Below are positions 1 to 10,249 of a stretch of 64,000 bases of DNA, in pieces. Origin of the DNA: Micromonospora yangpuensis. Its GTDB lineage: Bacteria > Actinomycetota > Actinomycetes > Mycobacteriales > Micromonosporaceae. The stretch's first letter is position 1, and each line of letters opens with the position of its first letter. Both the position numbers and the translations under genes were made by a program. The stretch spans positions 1,240,001-1,304,000 of the forward strand of contig NZ_FMIA01000002.1 of the NCBI RefSeq assembly GCF_900091615.1, given 5' to 3'. Under the pieces are notes generated by a model. That model was not told where the DNA came from, searched no databases, and saw only the letters and a list, made by a program, of their open reading frames with translations.

Positions 1-1
1 C

Positions 2-1564
2 GGTCCGCGGGAGCCGCGTCCCCTGGTGGTGCCGGCCCCGCGCCCGGAGCCGCCATCCGCGAGCACGCCGCCGACGAAGCAACCGCCCGCAACCACGCAA
101 CCGCCCGTGGCCAGGCCGACGTCACCGGCCCCCCGGTCCACGACGGGTGCCGTCGCCGGCGCGGCAGCCGGAGACGCCACCGCCAGGGTTCCCGCTCCGA
201 CCGGGCCGACGGACGCGGTCGACGCCACCGCGAAGATGCCGCCCGGTGGCGCGGGCGACGCCACCGCGAAGATGCCGCCCGGCGGCGCGGCCGACGACAA
301 GACGACGGCTCTGACCAACGGGGATACCGACCGCACGACCGCAGCGGCCCCGACCACCGGCGACGACTCCGCCGCCGCGGCCAGCGGGAGGAAGACGACC
401 GGCGCCGCCGGTACGGCCGGTGGCAAGGCTGCCGGTGGTGCGGTGGCCGGTGCCGGTACGGCTGGCGGATCGGACGCGGCCGGCGGTTCGGAGGCGGTCG
501 GAGACACGACGGCCGGTGCCGAGGCTGGCGCCGTCGATCCGGCCGGCGGTGCGGCCACGACCAAGCTGCCCTCGCCGGATGCCGCCGGAAAGACCGGTGC
601 GACCAACTCGATCGGCGCCGCCGGCGCGGCGGGTGCCGCCGCCGACGTCGCGGCGACCGCCAAGGTGGACCTGCCGACGACCGGCGGGGCGTCGACCGAC
701 GGCACCGGCAGCGGATCGCCGGGCGGGTCGGCCGGGCCGTCGGCGAAGCGGGCTCCGGTCGGCTCCGCTCAGACCAACCCGACCTCGGTGCTGCCCCCGG
801 CCACCTCGTCGTCCGGGCGGGCCCCGGTGCGGCCCGGCGTGGCGGCCGAGCCGACCGACAAGCGGCGCAATCTGCTGATCGGCGTGGTGGCGGTGGTGCT
901 GCTGATCGCGGTCGCGGTGGCGGTGCCGCTGTTGAACTCCGGCGACACCGAGAGCCCGCCGAACGAGCAGGCGGCCGGCACCAATGCCGTGCCGACCGCC
1001 GCGTCCGAGCCGGCCGCTCCCGCACCCACCAGCGCCGCACCGAGCCCGTCCGCCAGTCCGAGTGTCTCGCCCAGCCCGTCCGCGCCCAGTCCGACGCCGA
1101 GCGCCCCGGCGCAGCCGGGTCTGCCGGCCGGCTGGAAACTGCACCGGGACCCGGCCGGCTTCAGCGTGCCGCTGCCCGACGGTTGGCGGCGCAGCAGCCC
1201 GGGCCGCAACACCGTCGTCTTCACCGAGCCCGGCGGGGTGGGTGAGCTGCTCATCCAGTGGACCAGCAGCCCGCAGGAGGACGCGGTCGCGGACTGGCGG
1301 GCACAGGAGCCGAACCGGAAGAACTTCGTCCGCAACTACCAGTACATCGACATCAAGCGCTGCGACTACTACATCACCTGTGCCGACTGGGACTGGCGGG
1401 AGACCCGCGACGACACCCGGATCCGGGTCCGCAACCGGGGCTTCGCCACCGCCAGTAACCGTGGGTACGCCATCCGCTTCGAGGTCGCCGACCGGGACTG
1501 GTCGGCTCAGCTGGCCAACTTCGATCTGATCACCAAGGGCTTCGTGCCGGATCGCAAGGACTGA
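2..1564 (+). CDS. Membrane-anchored protein, 3' part (possible Ser/Thr kinase C-terminus)
   Basis: The reading frame is open to the left edge of the window, so this is the 3' part of a longer gene; the GTG at 26 is unlikely to be the true start. The visible part begins with about 280 residues rich in Ala, Gly, Thr and Pro, including two near copies of DATAKMPPGG around bases 215-290. One hydrophobic segment follows (NLLIGVVAVVLLIAVAVAVP, bases about 877-936), then a Pro/Ser/Ala linker. The last 145 residues form a compact domain with several Trp and two Cys (KRCDYYITCADW). This layout of disordered linker, single membrane span and small extracellular domain is usual for actinobacterial Ser/Thr kinases and sensor-like proteins, but no kinase motif lies inside the window. 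The kinase assignment is therefore inference; the coding call is firm. Confidence 0.75.
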   Translation, partial: GPREPRPLVVPAPRPEPPSASTPPTKQPPATTQPPVARPTSPAPRSTTGAVAGAAAGDATARVPAPTGPTDAVDATAKMPPGGAGDATAKMPPGGAADDKTTALTNGDTDRTTAAAPTTGDDSAAAASGRKTTGAAGTAGGKAAGGAVAGAGTAGGSDAAGGSEAVGDTTAGAEAGAVDPAGGAATTKLPSPDAAGKTGATNSIGAAGAAGAAADVAATAKVDLPTTGGASTDGTGSGSPGGSAGPSAKRAPVGSAQTNPTSVLPPATSSSGRAPVRPGVAAEPTDKRRNLLIGVVAVVLLIAVAVAVPLLNSGDTESPPNEQAAGTNAVPTAASEPAAPAPTSAAPSPSASPSVSPSPSAPSPTPSAPAQPGLPAGWKLHRDPAGFSVPLPDGWRRSSPGRNTVVFTEPGGVGELLIQWTSSPQEDAVADWRAQEPNRKNFVRNYQYIDIKRCDYYITCADWDWRETRDDTRIRVRNRGFATASNRGYAIRFEVADRDWSAQLANFDLITKGFVPDRKD

Positions 1565-1654
1565 CGCCGGGAATCGCACCGAGCGTGACATTCACGCATG
1601 GGTCGTACCCCAGCTGGGTATCTCATCTCCTGAGGACGGAAGGAGGTGCGACCG

Positions 1655-1870
1655 ATGAGTTACCGAAACCGGGCCAGCAAACCCTGCGTGGCCCTCTGGA
1701 TGCTCATGGCGCTGCTGCTGGTCGCCGCCGGGATACCCACAATGATCGCCCTGCTCGGTGCCATCACCGCGACGCTCGTCGTGTTGTCCGGCTGGCTGCT
1801 GGTACGCCGCGGCGGCCTGGCCCGGACCGAGACGTCCGCAGCCCCGCTGCCCGCCCGCCGTCGGGCCTGA
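1655..1870 (+). CDS. Small two-helix membrane protein (71 aa)
   Basis: The start ATG at 1655 lies 8 bases after a perfect AGGAGG (1641-1646), which decides it over a GTG at 1646. The product is 71 residues with two hydrophobic helices (around CVALWMLMALLLVAAGIP and TMIALLGAITATLVVLSGWLL) and a short basic C-terminal tail. No enzyme motif is visible. It stands alone, 90 bases after the previous gene and convergent with the lysozyme gene. It is probably an integral membrane protein of unknown role. Confidence 0.7.
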   Translation: MSYRNRASKPCVALWMLMALLLVAAGIPTMIALLGAITATLVVLSGWLLVRRGGLARTETSAAPLPARRRA

Positions 1871-1895
1871 CCCCCCGCACGTAACGCCTGTCGAG

Positions 1896-2648
1896 TCAGG
1901 TGTTGTTGGCCAGGGCGATCAGGCGGGTGCGGTCGCCGTTCCAGTTGTTGCGGTCGACGCCACCGCTGATGCCGGAGACGCTGCCCGAGTCGGTGTACTG
2001 CCAGAAGCTCCAGACCGACGCACCGGCCGGCAGCGCACCCGGGGTGCTGGACCAGCGGGCCAGCCAGAGTGGATGGTTGGCCCACGGTCCGGTCCAGCTG
2101 CCGGTGCACTGGTTCCACCAGCTCGTGGTGGTGTAGATGACCGCGTACCGGCCGGTGCGCGAGCGGTAGGTGGTCAGGAAGTCCTGGATCCAGCTGCGCA
2201 TCGCGGTGGTGCTCAGGCCGTAACAGGTGCCGCCCGCGTACGGGTTGGCCTCGACGTCGAGGGCCGCCGGCAGGGTCCGGCTGTCCGCCGACCAGGCACC
2301 GCCGTTGCCGGCCAGGAAGTTCGCCTGGGTCGCCCCGGAGGAGACGTTCGGCCGGGCGAAGTGGTACGCCCCCCGGATCACCCCGGCGTTGTACGAGTTG
2401 ACGTAGTTCGTGTTGAAGTTCGGGTCCCGGTAGGTCGTACCCTCGGTTGCCTTGATGAAGGCGAACTGGACGCCGGAGTTACGGACGCTCGTCCAGTTGA
2501 TCGCTCCCTGGTAGTGGGAGATGTCGATGCCGGGTGTGGTGGCCGCCGCCGCCGGGCCGCCGGTGACGACGAGCGCTGCGGCGCTGGTGGCGAGCGCGGC
2601 GAGGCCGGCAGCGAACAGTCGGCCCAGCGATGATCCGGTACGGAGCAT
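1896..2648 (-). CDS. Secreted GH25 lysozyme (N-acetylmuramidase)
   Basis: This is a glycoside hydrolase family 25 enzyme, which cleaves the beta-1,4 bond between N-acetylmuramic acid and N-acetylglucosamine in peptidoglycan. The start ATG at 2648 is preceded by GGAGGGACC on the minus strand, which favours it over a longer frame from 2708. The 250-residue product has a signal peptide (LFAAGLAALATSAAALVV, cleavage near AAAA-TTPG). The single GH25 domain shows the usual motifs: GIDISHYQG at its start (catalytic-site Asp) and AALDVEANPY (Asp/Glu pair). It ends with the typical VDRNNWNGDRTRLIAL. There is no separate cell-wall-binding domain. It could act in wall turnover or against competing bacteria. 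Confidence 0.93.
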   Translation of the reverse strand: MLRTGSSLGRLFAAGLAALATSAAALVVTGGPAAAATTPGIDISHYQGAINWTSVRNSGVQFAFIKATEGTTYRDPNFNTNYVNSYNAGVIRGAYHFARPNVSSGATQANFLAGNGGAWSADSRTLPAALDVEANPYAGGTCYGLSTTAMRSWIQDFLTTYRSRTGRYAVIYTTTSWWNQCTGSWTGPWANHPLWLARWSSTPGALPAGASVWSFWQYTDSGSVSGISGGVDRNNWNGDRTRLIALANNT

Positions 2649-2748
2649 GGTCCCTCCCCAGGAACGCCTGTCATAGACGTCCATCTTTGGAGGAGGGTTG
2701 CCTGTCACGCAATAGATGACGACAGATTTTACGGCGCGGACACGAAGG

Positions 2749-2988
2749 TCAGCGCAGCGTGGCCGGGTCGATCCGCCAGCGGAACGGCTCGGTGACGCAG
2801 AGCTCCTCGCCCGCCTTGGCCACCTGGTCCTCGACGTAGTGGTCGCCGGTCAGCCGGAACAGGCGCAGCGAGTGACTGTCGCCGTCCTGCTCGGCCAGCA
2901 GGTACCAGGGAATCCGGGCGATCGCGTAGAGCTGCATCTTGAGCACCCGGTCGGCGGCGGCATCGCCGGGCGAGACGATCTCACCGAG
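2749..2988 (-). pseudogene. Uma2-family (DUF820) endonuclease remnant
   Basis: From an in-frame TGA at 2989-2991 the minus strand reads 79 residues matching only the C-terminal half of Uma2 proteins: EIVSPGDAAADRVLKMQLYA, then ARIPWYLLAE, which fit the family pattern of EIVSPG, a basic stretch, and Y-A-x-A-x-IPxYWL. The N-terminal half of the PD-(D/E)XK-like fold is absent, and no Uma2-like sequence was recognised in the DNA beyond the stop. Uma2 genes are numerous and fast-evolving in actinomycetes, so a 5'-truncated remnant is the best reading. A short expressed protein from an internal ATG (2946) is possible but would lack most of the fold. Confidence 0.6.
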
Positions 2989-3093
2989 TCACCGGCCGCC
3001 ACCTCCGACTCCGCTCACCACCCGGTCAGTCTCCCGTACCCGGATCCGGTGGGTTGGCAGTGACACCCGACCAGGCGGGTAGGCTCGCGGGCC

Positions 3094-3837
3094 ATGCCCC
3101 TGATCGACGGCCTGACCTCCCTCTGGGACCGGTTGCTCAGCGCCCAGCCCGACCCGCCGCAGTGGCTGGTGCTGCTCACCGCCGCCGTGGCCCTGGTGGT
3201 GGTCGCCACCCGGTTGCCGTGGCGGATCGCCCGCAACACCATCACCATCGCCCACGAGGGCGGACACGCCCTGGTCGCCCTGCTCACCGGCCGGAAGCTG
3301 CGCGGCATCCGGCTGCACTCGGACACCTCGGGGTTGACCCTCTCGGCCGGCCGCCCGTCCGGGCCGGGGATGGTGCTCACCCTGTTGGCCGGGTACGTCG
3401 CGCCGTCGCTTGTCGGATTGGCCGGTGCCTGGCTGCTCGGCGGCAACCGGATCACGCTGCTGCTCTGGGTCGCGGTCGCCCTGCTGCTGGCCATGCTGCT
3501 GCTGATCCGCAACGTCTTCGGCGTGGTGTCCCTGCTGGTCACCGGCGGGGTGGTGCTCGCCGTCAGTTGGTACGCCTCCCCGCAGGTGCAGGCCGCGTTC
3601 GCCTGGACCGGAGTGTGGTTCCTGCTGTTCGGCGGCGTACGACCGGTGGCCGAGCTGCAGCGGATGCGTACCTGGGGTCGGATGCCGGAGTCCGACGCGG
3701 ACCAGCTGGCCCGGCTGACCCCGTTCCCGGCGCTGTTCTGGGTGGCCCTTTTCGCCCTGGTCAACCTGCTGGCCCTGGCCGTCGGCGCGGCTCTGCTGGC
3801 CGGCCCGGTGCTGAACGCCGCCGGCCTCACCGGCTGA
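3094..3837 (+). CDS. M50B-type membrane metalloprotease
   Basis: The 247-residue integral membrane protein carries HEGGH (in ITIAHEGGHALVALLTG), the HExxH zinc motif of site-2-protease-like M50 peptidases, just after the first helix. The zinc-bound enzyme is expected to cut substrates within the membrane. About six hydrophobic segments follow. A DPGY-type second motif is not obvious; VRPVAELQRM near the end may be the equivalent region. Start ATG at 3094. It stands alone, 128 bases before a sigma-factor gene, and no substrate can be named. A link to anti-sigma factor cleavage is tempting but unsupported beyond proximity. Confidence 0.85.
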   Translation: MPLIDGLTSLWDRLLSAQPDPPQWLVLLTAAVALVVVATRLPWRIARNTITIAHEGGHALVALLTGRKLRGIRLHSDTSGLTLSAGRPSGPGMVLTLLAGYVAPSLVGLAGAWLLGGNRITLLLWVAVALLLAMLLLIRNVFGVVSLLVTGGVVLAVSWYASPQVQAAFAWTGVWFLLFGGVRPVAELQRMRTWGRMPESDADQLARLTPFPALFWVALFALVNLLALAVGAALLAGPVLNAAGLTG

Positions 3838-3965
3838 CCGCCGGTCCGCGCGGATCTCTTCGACAGCCGGTCGGTGCGTGCCGAAGGTCGACGCGGATCG
3901 AACTGCCGGCAACCATCCCGCTACGTCACGCGTGTCACCTGTGAGGCGACACGGGGAGGTAGCAG

Positions 3966-4466
3966 GTGGCTGACGTCGAAGGGTTCGACGAGTTCTATCG
4001 CGGCAGCAGACAACGGCTCCTCGGCTTCGTGTACGCGCTCACCGGGAACCTCGCCGAGGCGCAGGACGCCGTGCAGGAGGCGTACATCCGGGCCTGGCAG
4101 CGTTGGTCGACGGTGAGCGGGTACGAGGATCCGGAGGCCTGGACCCGGGTGGTCGCCTCCCGGGTCGCGGTGAGCCGCTGGCGCAGCCTGCGCAGCCGGG
4201 CCCGCGCCTACCTGCGGCACGGGGCCGTCGAATCCGTCGCCGCCCCGAGCACCGACACCGTCGCGGTGGTCGCCGCCCTGCGCCGGCTGCCCGAGGGACA
4301 GCGCGTCGCCCTCGCCCTGTACTACCTGATCGGCATGCCGGTCGCCGAGGTGGCCCGGGAGACCGAGGCCCCCGTCGGCACGGTGAAGGCCCGGCTGCAC
4401 CGCGGCCGGGCGGCATTGGCTGACCTGCTCGCTGTTTCCGACCTGGAGGAGGTCACCGATGCGTGA
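3966..4466 (+). CDS. SigE-family ECF RNA polymerase sigma factor
   Basis: This 166-residue ECF-type sigma factor would direct core RNA polymerase to a specific set of promoters. Region 2 covers FDEFYRGSRQRLLGFVYALT to AQDAVQEAYIRAWQRW. Region 4 is a helix-turn-helix (LPEGQRVALALYYLIGMPVA, then VGTVKARLHRGRAALADLL). The GTG start at 3966 follows GGGAGGT at a suitable distance. Its 3' end overlaps the next gene by 8 bases, so the two are co-translated, the usual arrangement for a sigma factor and its membrane partner. The stimulus is unknown. Confidence 0.92.
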   Translation: MADVEGFDEFYRGSRQRLLGFVYALTGNLAEAQDAVQEAYIRAWQRWSTVSGYEDPEAWTRVVASRVAVSRWRSLRSRARAYLRHGAVESVAAPSTDTVAVVAALRRLPEGQRVALALYYLIGMPVAEVARETEAPVGTVKARLHRGRAALADLLAVSDLEEVTDA

Positions 4467-5379
4467 GAACCTGTCGCTCGTCGCCCAGATGCAACGCGAC
4501 CTGCGCGACGTGCGGTGGCCGGAACCAGCGGAGATCCGGGACCGGGCCCGGCGGCGCAGCCGTCGGAGGGCGGCGGTGGTGGCCGCCATCGTCGTGGCGG
4601 TCGCCGTGGGCTCCGCCAAGGCGGTGGTGGGCGGGCCCGGCCGGGACGTGGTCGTGCCAACGGGGGTCGACCGGCCGCCCTCCACCGCTGCGGCGGCCCC
4701 GGCGAGGCGGGTCGAATTCTCCCCGGCGGCGCTGCTGACGTCGAGCGACGTGCGGGTGCCGACCAACCTGCGGCTCGGGGAGTCGGGGATGGGTAAACCG
4801 GTCCGGTTGGACGGGCTGTTGGAAAGCTGCCTGGACGAGCGGGGACTGCCGCCCCGACCGGAGTCCCGCTACTCCCGCTCGCAGACCCTGCTGCAGACCG
4901 ACCCCGGTGCCGGCCCCGGGGCGACCGGTACGGTGGTGGTCAGCCAGGACCTCTACCGGCTCGCCCCGGCGGAGGCCAACGGCTTCTTCGTCGAGCTGGA
5001 GCAGGGCGTGGCCGCCTGCGGCGGCTGGGCGTCGGAGGGCGGTGAGTTCTCCGACAACGGCACCCTCCACCTCGTGCGGTCGACGCACTCCTGGCAGGTC
5101 GCCGCCCGCGGCTTCGCCGGGACGGAGGCGGTGCTGCTGCGGTACAGCGGGTCCCGCTCACCGAAGGTGGGCCGGGACACTCCCGCCAACTTTGAGTCCC
5201 CGACCGATGTCACGGTCATCGTCCGGGTCGGCGATCTGGTCAGCGTCATCGTGCCGGCACCCGACCTCGGCGTGGACCGCCCGGAGGCGGGCAAACTGGT
5301 CAGCCGGGAACGGCTGCTCGCCCTGGGCCGGGCGGCCGCCGACCGGATGTGCCTGGCCGCCAACCCGGAGTGCCGCTGA
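4459..5379 (+). CDS. Membrane protein paired with sigma factor (putative anti-sigma role)
   Basis: The ATG at 4459 overlaps the end of the sigma-factor gene by 8 bases and follows GGAGGT within that gene. The 306-residue product has a basic N-terminal segment of about 40 residues (DLRDVRWPEPAEIRDRARRR). One membrane helix follows (AAVVAAIVVAVAVGSAKAVV), then an extracytoplasmic domain of about 240 residues with paired Cys (ESCLDER, ACGGW, RMCLAANPECR). No zinc-binding anti-sigma HxxxCxxC motif is seen, so it is not a ZAS-type anti-sigma. An anti-sigma or sensor role is inferred from overlap and topology only. Confidence 0.8.
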   Translation: MRENLSLVAQMQRDLRDVRWPEPAEIRDRARRRSRRRAAVVAAIVVAVAVGSAKAVVGGPGRDVVVPTGVDRPPSTAAAAPARRVEFSPAALLTSSDVRVPTNLRLGESGMGKPVRLDGLLESCLDERGLPPRPESRYSRSQTLLQTDPGAGPGATGTVVVSQDLYRLAPAEANGFFVELEQGVAACGGWASEGGEFSDNGTLHLVRSTHSWQVAARGFAGTEAVLLRYSGSRSPKVGRDTPANFESPTDVTVIVRVGDLVSVIVPAPDLGVDRPEAGKLVSRERLLALGRAAADRMCLAANPECR

Positions 5380-5474
5380 CCCCACGCAGCCCCCGCGCGG
5401 CCCCCGCGCGGCCCATGCCGGCCCCCCCCGCGCGCTGATCGGCGCGGCGGCGGGTCGCCCCGGACCGAGTGTTT

Positions 5475-5524
5475 GGAGGGGCCCCTTCCTATACAGAAAG
5501 CGTTAACAGGGGGCCCTTCCTTAC
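5475..5524 (-). repeat. Palindromic intergenic element, copy A
   Basis: This is one of seven related elements of about 50 bp in this window. On the minus strand it starts GTAAGGAAGGGCCCCC, has the core TGTTAACGCTTTCTGTATAG, and ends in a near-complementary GC-rich arm. It sits 2 bases past the stop of the carboxylase gene, in the same orientation as that gene, and convergent with the sigma-partner gene. It could act as a transcription end for both. Confidence 0.85.
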
Positions 5525-5526
5525 AC

Positions 5527-7110
<1,584 letters not shown>

Positions 7111-7221
7111 CCTGGGAATATAACGATGGTTCAGCCGGTCGGGGCTGTGCAGTTCGCCTCAGCACCCCACGGGCGTGGATGCCCGGGCGACCGCCGTGAA
7201 GCCCGGCCGTAGGCTGACCGG

Positions 7222-8097
7222 ATGCCCGGCTCGCCGTACACCGACCTGGACCGACCGCCGTTGTCCGCGGCCCGGCTGCGGCGGGCGCTGATCGCCCCGC
7301 ACGGGCCGTGGCGTCGGCTGGAGCTGCGGGTCCAGACCCCGTCCACCAACGCCGAGGTCGCCGACGCGGCCCGGGCCGGTGAACCGGAGGGGCTCGTGGT
7401 GACCGCCGAGCAGCAGACCGCCGGCCGTGGTCGCCGCGGTCGGACCTGGCAGTCGCCGCCGCGGGCCGGGATCGCGGCCAGCGTCCTGCTCCGGCCCGGC
7501 GTGGCCGTCACCGAACGCAACTGGCCGCCGGCACCACCGGCCGGGTACGGCTGGCTGCCGCTGCTCGCCGGGGTGGCGCTGGTGGAGGCGGTGGCCCGGC
7601 TGGCCGAGCTGGACGCCGGCCTGAAGTGGCCGAACGACCTGCTGGTCGACGGGGCCAAGTGCGCCGGGGTGCTGGCCGAGGCGGTGCCGGCCACCGAGCC
7701 GACCGCGCCGCCGGCCGTGGTGGTCGGCATGGGCCTCAACGTCACGCTGCGCGCCGACGAGCTGCCGGTGAACCCGACCGGACTGCCGGCCACCTCGTTG
7801 CAGCTCGCCGGGGCGACGGCCACCGACCGGGACCCGCTGCTGCGGGCGCTGCTGCGGAGCTTCGCCGAGTGGTACGACCGCTGGCGGCGCGCCGGTGGGG
7901 ACGCCGTGGCCAGCGGCCTTCGGGAGGCCTACCTCGACGCCTGTCACACCGTCGGCCGTCCGGTACGGGTCCTGCTGCCCGGCGGCGAGGAGCTGACCGG
8001 CGAGGCGACCGGCGTGGACGCCGACGGCCAACTGCTGGTGGCCACCGCCACCGGCGAGCGCCGACTCGCCGCCGGCGACGTCCTGCACCTGCGCTGA
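7222..8097 (+). CDS. birA: Biotin--[acetyl-CoA-carboxylase] ligase
   Basis: The enzyme activates biotin to biotinyl-AMP and attaches it to the lysine of biotin carboxyl carrier domains. The 291-residue protein has the ligase core with EQQTAGRGRRGRTWQSP (the biotinyl-AMP loop GRGRxGRxW) and KWPNDLLVDGAKCAGVLAE (catalytic Lys region), and a small C-terminal SH3-like domain (VRVLLPGGEELTGEATGVDA). It lacks the N-terminal DNA-binding domain of E. coli BirA, so it should be a class I ligase without repressor function. It is divergent from the carboxylase beta-subunit gene. ATG start at 7222. Confidence 0.95.
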   Translation: MPGSPYTDLDRPPLSAARLRRALIAPHGPWRRLELRVQTPSTNAEVADAARAGEPEGLVVTAEQQTAGRGRRGRTWQSPPRAGIAASVLLRPGVAVTERNWPPAPPAGYGWLPLLAGVALVEAVARLAELDAGLKWPNDLLVDGAKCAGVLAEAVPATEPTAPPAVVVGMGLNVTLRADELPVNPTGLPATSLQLAGATATDRDPLLRALLRSFAEWYDRWRRAGGDAVASGLREAYLDACHTVGRPVRVLLPGGEELTGEATGVDADGQLLVATATGERRLAAGDVLHLR

Positions 8098-8282
8098 TCC
8101 CACCACCTCCGGTAGCGGGTCGAGCCGGTCCTCGCGGCAAGAACCTGGAAACAGTGCCGTTGCCGGGCGCGGTGGCCACTCGTTCCGGAAAACTGCCCGG
8201 CGGGGATCGGCCGCGTGGGTGAGGCGGTTGCTGGCGGTGGGCGGTTACTGTCAGCGCGTCCCGTTCTGCGAGGAGGTCGTAC

Positions 8283-8894
8283 GTGGCGTTTCCCGATGAC
8301 GTGCTCATCGAGGATGAGCAGGTCGTGCTGCACCTGCATCCGCACTGGCGGGCGTTGATCCGCCCGGTCGCGGTCGTGGTGGCCGCCGTGGCGGTGGTGG
8401 TGGCCGGCGGGATCCTGCTGCCGGCCGACGGTGGCCGGATCGTCTGGTACGTGCTGATCGGCCTGGCCCTGCTGGCGGTGCTCAGGCTGGCCGGCTGGCC
8501 GTTCCTGGTCTGGCAGACCACCCACTATCTCTTCACCGACCAGCGGGTGCTGCTGCAGCACGGGGTCTTCTCCCGGGACCGGCGGGACATCCCGCTGGCC
8601 CGGATCAACGACCACTCGATGAGCCAACGGCTGGTCGAGCGGATGTTCGGGTGCGGCACCCTGACCATCGAGTCGGCCGGGGAGCGGGGCCAGTCGGTGC
8701 TTGTCGACGTGCCCCGGGTCGGGCAGGTGCAGACCCGGCTCTACGAGCTGATCGAGGCCGACCACGACCGCCGGACCCTGGACGACGGTGAGCTGCGGGA
8801 GATCCTCGCCGAGAACGGCGAACGCGAGTCCTCGGGTGGCCCACGCCCCAGCCGACGCCCCCCGGGCGAGCCCGTTCCGGCGGACGGACCCTAG
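8283..8894 (+). CDS. Bacterial PH-domain (bPH2) membrane protein
   Basis: GTG start at 8283, six bases after AGGAGG (8271-8276). The 203-residue product has two adjacent hydrophobic helices (residues about 24-44 and 54-78). A domain of the bacterial PH type (DUF304) follows: WQTTHYLFTDQRVLLQHGVF, then RDIPLARINDHSMSQ. It ends in a charged, proline-rich tail. Such proteins are anchored in the membrane with the PH-like domain in the cytoplasm; the ligand is unknown. It is a single gene convergent with the GtrA pair. Confidence 0.85.
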   Translation: MAFPDDVLIEDEQVVLHLHPHWRALIRPVAVVVAAVAVVVAGGILLPADGGRIVWYVLIGLALLAVLRLAGWPFLVWQTTHYLFTDQRVLLQHGVFSRDRRDIPLARINDHSMSQRLVERMFGCGTLTIESAGERGQSVLVDVPRVGQVQTRLYELIEADHDRRTLDDGELREILAENGERESSGGPRPSRRPPGEPVPADGP

Positions 8895-8907
8895 GTGCTG
8901 CCGCGGA

Positions 8908-9636
8908 TCACCGACGGGGCGAGCGGCGGTTGCCGGCGGGCAGTCCGGCGGTGAGTTCGGCCTCGATCTCCCGGCTCAGGGCCTCCGGTAGGCGTGGATC
9001 GAGCGGCAGCGGTCGGCCCTGGACCGGCGTGGCGTACGCCACGCCGGTTGGGGCCGGGGGAGGAGCCTGCCGGACCGGGGCGACCTGCTCCGCCTCGGCC
9101 TGCTCGGTGACCGACTCGGCCAGCTCGGCGACCGGGTCCATGCCGGCCATGGTGTCCCACTCGTCGCGCGGGATGACCGGTGGCCTCGCCCCGGGGTCGG
9201 CCGGGGCGGCCTGGAAGACGAAGGTCCGGTAGGACCAGAACCGGAACAGGGTGGCCAGCACCACGCCGACGGTCTTGGCGACGTTCAGCGCGAGCAGGCC
9301 GTGGACGCCCAGGCCGTACTTGGCGGCAGCCAGGACGCCCAGCTCGATGAACAGGCCGGTGGCGTTGAACAGGAAGAAAAGGGCGTATTCCCGACGCATC
9401 GCCGATTTCGGGCGATCCCGGTACGTCCAGTGCCGATTCATCAGGTACGACGTGATCGTCGCCACGATGGTCGCCACCACGGTCGCCTTCAGCTGGCCGC
9501 CGACGAAGACCGTCAGTGCGAGCGCGTTGAACACCGCGTAATTGATGACGGTGTTGACGCCGCCGACGATGCCGAATTTGAGCGCCTCAGGGACGAACTT
9601 CTGCCAACGCTCAGGCAGCAATCGGACAAGACGCAT
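8908..9636 (-). CDS. GtrA-family membrane protein (1)
   Basis: GtrA-like proteins are four-helix membrane proteins linked to transfer of undecaprenyl- or polyprenyl-linked sugars across the membrane. Here the four helices lie between ALKFGIVGGVNTVINYAVFN and TLFRFWSYRTFVF, and the conserved MNRHWTYRDR follows the second helix. A C-terminal hydrophilic tail of about 85 residues is extra. The ATG at 9636 is preceded by AAGGTG and begins directly before the conserved domain. A GTG at 9723 that would overlap the neighbour's stop is the alternative and would add 29 residues. It is a tandem paralogue of the next gene. Confidence 0.85.
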   Translation of the reverse strand: MRLVRLLPERWQKFVPEALKFGIVGGVNTVINYAVFNALALTVFVGGQLKATVVATIVATITSYLMNRHWTYRDRPKSAMRREYALFFLFNATGLFIELGVLAAAKYGLGVHGLLALNVAKTVGVVLATLFRFWSYRTFVFQAAPADPGARPPVIPRDEWDTMAGMDPVAELAESVTEQAEAEQVAPVRQAPPPAPTGVAYATPVQGRPLPLDPRLPEALSREIEAELTAGLPAGNRRSPRR

Positions 9637-9700
9637 GCGAAACACCTTAGGCGAGTGGGGTGGGCCCGCAGCGGGCCGGCCGGACGAGGTGGGCGGACTC

Positions 9701-10249
9701 TCACGCCCCGGACTCTCGGTCACGCTTCGTATCCGTGACCTGTGGTGTTCCCGCTTCGACGAAGACGAACCGCCGGTACGACCAGAAGCGGAAGAGGGTG
9801 CCGAGGCCGGTGCCGACGACGAAGCTGGCGATGTTGTCGGCCAGCGGGGTCTGGAACACGCTCGGCCAGACGCTGCCCAACCCGTACCGGCTGATCGCCA
9901 GGCAGGCCACCGCGATGCCGAGGCCCACGGTGTTGAAGAAGAAGAAGAGCGCGTACTCCCGGGCCGGGTTGGAGCGCTGGCGGTGCCGCCAGGTCCAGAA
10001 CCGGTTGCCGAGGAAGGCGATCGTCGCCGCGGTCACGGTGGAGATCGTCTTCGCGGTGACCTGCTCGACCCCGCGCACCGTGGTGAGGTAGTTGAAGAGC
10101 GCGAAGTCGATGAGGAACGCGATCCCACCCACGGTGGCGAACTTGCTCAGCTCCCGGACGAGGTGCCCGAACCGGTCGATGAGGGCGCCGACCAGCCCAG
10201 GGCGGGTCGGTGGGGCGTCGGACTGCCCGCCGGTCATCGTCGCGGCCAC
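9701..10249 (-). CDS. GtrA-family membrane protein (2)
   Basis: This is a second GtrA-type protein of 182 residues with the same four-helix plan (ELSKFATVGGIAFLIDFALF through GLGTLFRFWSYRRFVFVEAG) and the signature GNRFWTWRHR. It lies upstream of the first copy on the same strand, and the pair probably forms one transcript. The duplication may reflect two partner glycosyltransferases or a heterodimer; no glycosyltransferase gene lies beside them here. The start may be GTG 10249 or ATG 10237. Confidence 0.85.
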   Translation of the reverse strand: MAATMTGGQSDAPPTRPGLVGALIDRFGHLVRELSKFATVGGIAFLIDFALFNYLTTVRGVEQVTAKTISTVTAATIAFLGNRFWTWRHRQRSNPAREYALFFFFNTVGLGIAVACLAISRYGLGSVWPSVFQTPLADNIASFVVGTGLGTLFRFWSYRRFVFVEAGTPQVTDTKRDRESGA

